Source: Pseudonocardiaceae bacterium (GTDB lineage: Bacteria; Actinomycetota; Actinomycetes; Mycobacteriales; Pseudonocardiaceae). From it: a stretch of DNA of 64,000 bases. Shown here piece by piece: positions 62,384 to 64,000 of the stretch (position 1 is the first letter of the stretch; each line of letters opens with the position of its first letter). The notes beneath the pieces are model-generated. The model was not told the origin of the DNA, did not search any database, and saw only the letters and a program-made list of their open reading frames with translations. Made by a program: the position numbers and the translations under genes. The stretch lies in the NCBI GenBank assembly GCA_009379845.1, contig WHSZ01000001.1, positions 247,237-311,236 of the forward strand, given 5' to 3'.

Positions 62384-63082
62384 TCAGGCATGTTTCCATC
62401 CGGGTCCGACACTGGCGGCGCGGCGGTGGTCGTGGCTGTGGCCGGAGTTGTGACGGCCGTGGTGGCGCGCGCGCCGCGTTCGCTGCTCGGCACGCATCAC
62501 CACGATCACCGCGACCAGCACCAGTGCACCACCCGCCAGCTGCACCCAGCCGAACCGCTCCCCCGCGATCAGCGCACCGAGCAGCACCAGCCACGGTCCC
62601 CACCACTCCGAGCCGTGCGCCCCGCCGCCACCGGCTCCACCGGAGAGCAGCACCACCAGCCCGGCCAGCCCGATCCCCACGCCGAGCAGCGTCACCAGCG
62701 GCGGGCGTTCCCCGGTCAACCTGCGCAGCAGGATCACGTACAGCGGCACGCACGCCACCAGCAAGGCCGCCAGCCCGGACGCCACCTGGGTCTCCGCGAC
62801 GGTGAGCATGCCCTGCCCGCCGCCGGCGAGCAGCAGGCCGACCAGCGCGGCCGAGGCCAGCTGCGACCGGCTCATCCGAAACGCCGATCGCCCGGCGAAC
62901 GACAGCACCAGCAAGGCAAGCAGCGGGCCGGCGATCACGAACCGCAGGCCGGCCCCCAGCAATGGGGGCAGCGAGCCGACCAGGTAGCGGATCGCCAGGT
63001 ACGTCGACCCCCACACCACGTACACGACCCCGAGCACGTACACGACCCCGAGCGCCGCCCATGCCAGCCATGATTTCGTCAC
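62384..63082 (-). CDS. EamA-family transporter, shortened by an internal deletion
   Basis: A 232-residue EamA protein, whereas the family is near 300. The first half is normal (WGSTYLAIRYLVGSLPPLLGAGLRF; GLLLAGGGQGMLTVAETQVASGLAALLVACVPLYVILL, in pieces). After EWWGPWLVLLGAL the sequence jumps to IAGERFGWVQLAGGALVLVAVIVVM, which is normally the last helix: about four helices of the second half are missing in frame. The N-terminus has an 18-base tandem duplication. A His/Arg-rich tail ends it. It may be non-functional, or work as a shortened dimer. Confidence 0.75.
   Translation of the reverse strand: MTKSWLAWAALGVVYVLGVVYVVWGSTYLAIRYLVGSLPPLLGAGLRFVIAGPLLALLVLSFAGRSAFRMSRSQLASAALVGLLLAGGGQGMLTVAETQVASGLAALLVACVPLYVILLRRLTGERPPLVTLLGVGIGLAGLVVLLSGGAGGGGAHGSEWWGPWLVLLGALIAGERFGWVQLAGGALVLVAVIVVMRAEQRTRRARHHGRHNSGHSHDHRRAASVGPGWKHA
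63017..63052. repeat. 18-base tandem duplication at the start of the shortened EamA gene
   Basis: CACGTACACGACCCCGAG occurs twice in a row, giving GVVYVL-GVVYVV in the first membrane helix. It lengthens that helix by six residues. Confidence 0.85.
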
Positions 63083-63187
63083 AGCACCACTCTGGCACGA
63101 ACCACCGACAAAACTTGACTGGTTATCTCGGCATGCGGCAGAGCGCACCCGCGGGCCCGGTGCCGGGCCGGCCGGTATGTTGCGGCC

Positions 63188-63751
63188 ATGGCCGACGCCG
63201 CCGTCCGCACCGCCCAACCGTCCGACGCTCCCGAGATCGCCCGCATCCAGCTGAACACCTGGCGCACCGCCTACGCGGAGCTGCTCCCGGAGCAGGCACT
63301 GGCCGGGATGGATCCGGGCGAGGCCGAGCGCGCCTGGGCCGGCGCGATCGAGCATCCGGAAACCACCGTGCACCTGGCTACCGAGGGCGAGTTCGTGGTG
63401 GGCTTCTGCGTTGCCGGGCCGGCCCCGGAGACGGAGGCGGCGCTGGCGGACGGCAACCTGCCAGAGGACGCGATGCATACCGGTCTGATCGGCACCCTGC
63501 TGGTGGAACCCCGCTGGGGACGCCGAGGGCACGGTGGCCGGCTGCTGGCCATCGCCGCCGAAGGACTGCGCGAGCGTGGCGCGCGGCGCGGGATCAGCTG
63601 GATCCCCGAGGCGGACACCGCGTCGCTGAGCTTCTTCGAACGCGCCGGCTGGGCCCCGGACGGCACGGTGCGCACCCTGGACGCGGCTGGCACCCCGCTG
63701 CGCGAGATCCGCCTGTCCGGTGGCCTCGAGCTGGAGCTGGTGCACCCATGA
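63188..63751 (+). CDS. GNAT-family N-acetyltransferase
   Basis: A 187-residue acetyltransferase. VRTAQPSDAPEIARIQLNTWRTAYAELLPE is the usual GNAT opening, and the acetyl-CoA loop is VEPRWGRRGHGGRLLAIAAEGLRERG, with SFFERAGWAPDG in the final motif. The WRTAYAELLP motif occurs in many actinobacterial GNATs of unknown substrate. Its stop is followed one base later by the 24-base palindrome. Confidence 0.9.
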   Translation: MADAAVRTAQPSDAPEIARIQLNTWRTAYAELLPEQALAGMDPGEAERAWAGAIEHPETTVHLATEGEFVVGFCVAGPAPETEAALADGNLPEDAMHTGLIGTLLVEPRWGRRGHGGRLLAIAAEGLRERGARRGISWIPEADTASLSFFERAGWAPDGTVRTLDAAGTPLREIRLSGGLELELVHP

Positions 63752-63752
63752 C

Positions 63753-63776
63753 CCGCAATATGCATCCATATTGCGG
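63753..63776. repeat. 24-base palindrome, second near-identical copy
   Basis: CCGCAATATGCA followed by TCCATATTGCGG: identical to the element at 59454 except for one central base. It lies one base after the GNAT stop and nine bases before the end of a minus-strand frame, so here it could end both transcripts. Confidence 0.85.
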
Positions 63777-63785
63777 TTTCGCGGC

Positions 63786-64000
63786 TCATCTGGGGGGAGG
63801 CTGGCGGTCGGGGTTCGGGCGGGCGTGCCGCGGTGCTCCGTTCGCCCGGCGCGGCGCTCCCCGCACGGCCGGGCCAGGCTGGTTCTGCTCGCGTGCCGGG
63901 TTCGGCGGGTTCTGCTGATCCGGCGGCGGCACCCGGCGTGCCCGGCGCGGCGGCCCGTCCGGGGCCTCGCGCTGGCCATCCGGGGGGCGGCCGGCCGGCG
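63786..64000 (-). CDS. C-terminal Pro/Arg/Asn-rich tail of a protein cut by the window edge
   Basis: A minus-strand frame stays open from the window end to a TGA at 63786, about 70 residues. It reads as a disordered tail (PPDQQNPPNPARE, GAPRRANGAPRHARPNPDRQPPPR as separate pieces) of the sort found at the end of membrane or nucleic-acid-binding actinobacterial proteins. Low complexity makes the frame uncertain, and nothing about function can be said. Confidence 0.45.
   Translation of the reverse strand, partial: PAGRPPDGQREAPDGPPRRARRVPPPDQQNPPNPAREQNQPGPAVRGAPRRANGAPRHARPNPDRQPPPR

Overview
This 64 kb window is high-GC actinobacterial chromosome. Many starts are GTG, same-strand genes often overlap by ATGA or GTGA, and the gene families (ThyX, F420 enzymes, KstR, ClgR, the Psp locus) point to the order Pseudonocardiales, something like Amycolatopsis or Saccharomonospora. 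This placement rests on gene content and order, not on a database search. I recognised no rRNA, tRNA, CRISPR array, prophage or insertion sequence.

Layout. (1) 1-1.0 kb: the cut end of a two-helix membrane protein resembling Pycsar effectors, then a methyltransferase. (2) 1.0-10.1 kb: a tightly overlapping minus-strand operon (thiolase, DUF35 protein, acyl-CoA synthetase, large and small subunits of a divergent B12-dependent acyl-CoA mutase), an IclR regulator and a divergent three-gene TRAP transporter. (3) 10.1-18.1 kb: a steroid side-chain module in the order chsE1-chsE2-chsH2-chsH1-ltp2, preceded by a FadE34/ChsE3-like fused dehydrogenase and a divergent kstR. Two exact matches to the KstR operator TnnAACnnGTTnnA lie at the two expected promoters. 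(4) 18.1-23.8 kb: dinB, a methyltransferase, a ParA ATPase, an Nei-type glycosylase, a Pro/Thr-rich membrane protein and pyrD. (5) 24.0-30.0 kb: gltB-gltD. (6) 30.1-33.5 kb: the envelope-stress locus clgR - membrane coiled-coil protein - pspA - pspM, with a ClgR operator. (7) 33.6-38.9 kb: two F420-type enzymes, a SixA-like phosphatase, a TetR regulator with paired operators, then rimO-pgsA-cinA. (8) 38.9-45.6 kb: a Puu-like gamma-glutamylation cluster (FadR regulator, SDR, aldehyde dehydrogenase, amidohydrolase, glutamine-synthetase homologue, permease). (9) 45.7-59.4 kb: argA, a secreted phospholipase A2, ftsK, an acyltransferase, a secreted chymotrypsin-like protease, a HAD phosphatase, an EamA transporter, a 40-residue ORF, then rnj-dapA-kinase-ACT-thyX. 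(10) 59.5-64 kb: a ribbon-helix-helix protein with a DUF4097 protein, an AlkX/YcaQ-type glycosylase, an internally shortened EamA protein, a GNAT enzyme and a cut C-terminal tail.

How it fits together. Regions 6, 7 and 9 follow the mycobacterial order thyX-dapA-rnj ... ftsK-argA ... pgsA-clgR-pspA-pspM, with the gamma-glutamylation cluster interposed. Regions 2 and 3 together look like a catabolic island: TRAP import of an organic acid, CoA activation, a B12 rearrangement and thiolysis under an IclR regulator, beside a KstR-controlled module that removes the last three side-chain carbons of steroids. Whether the two halves act on the same substrate is the most open question here. A 24-bp palindrome occurs twice almost unchanged and once degenerate, always between genes.
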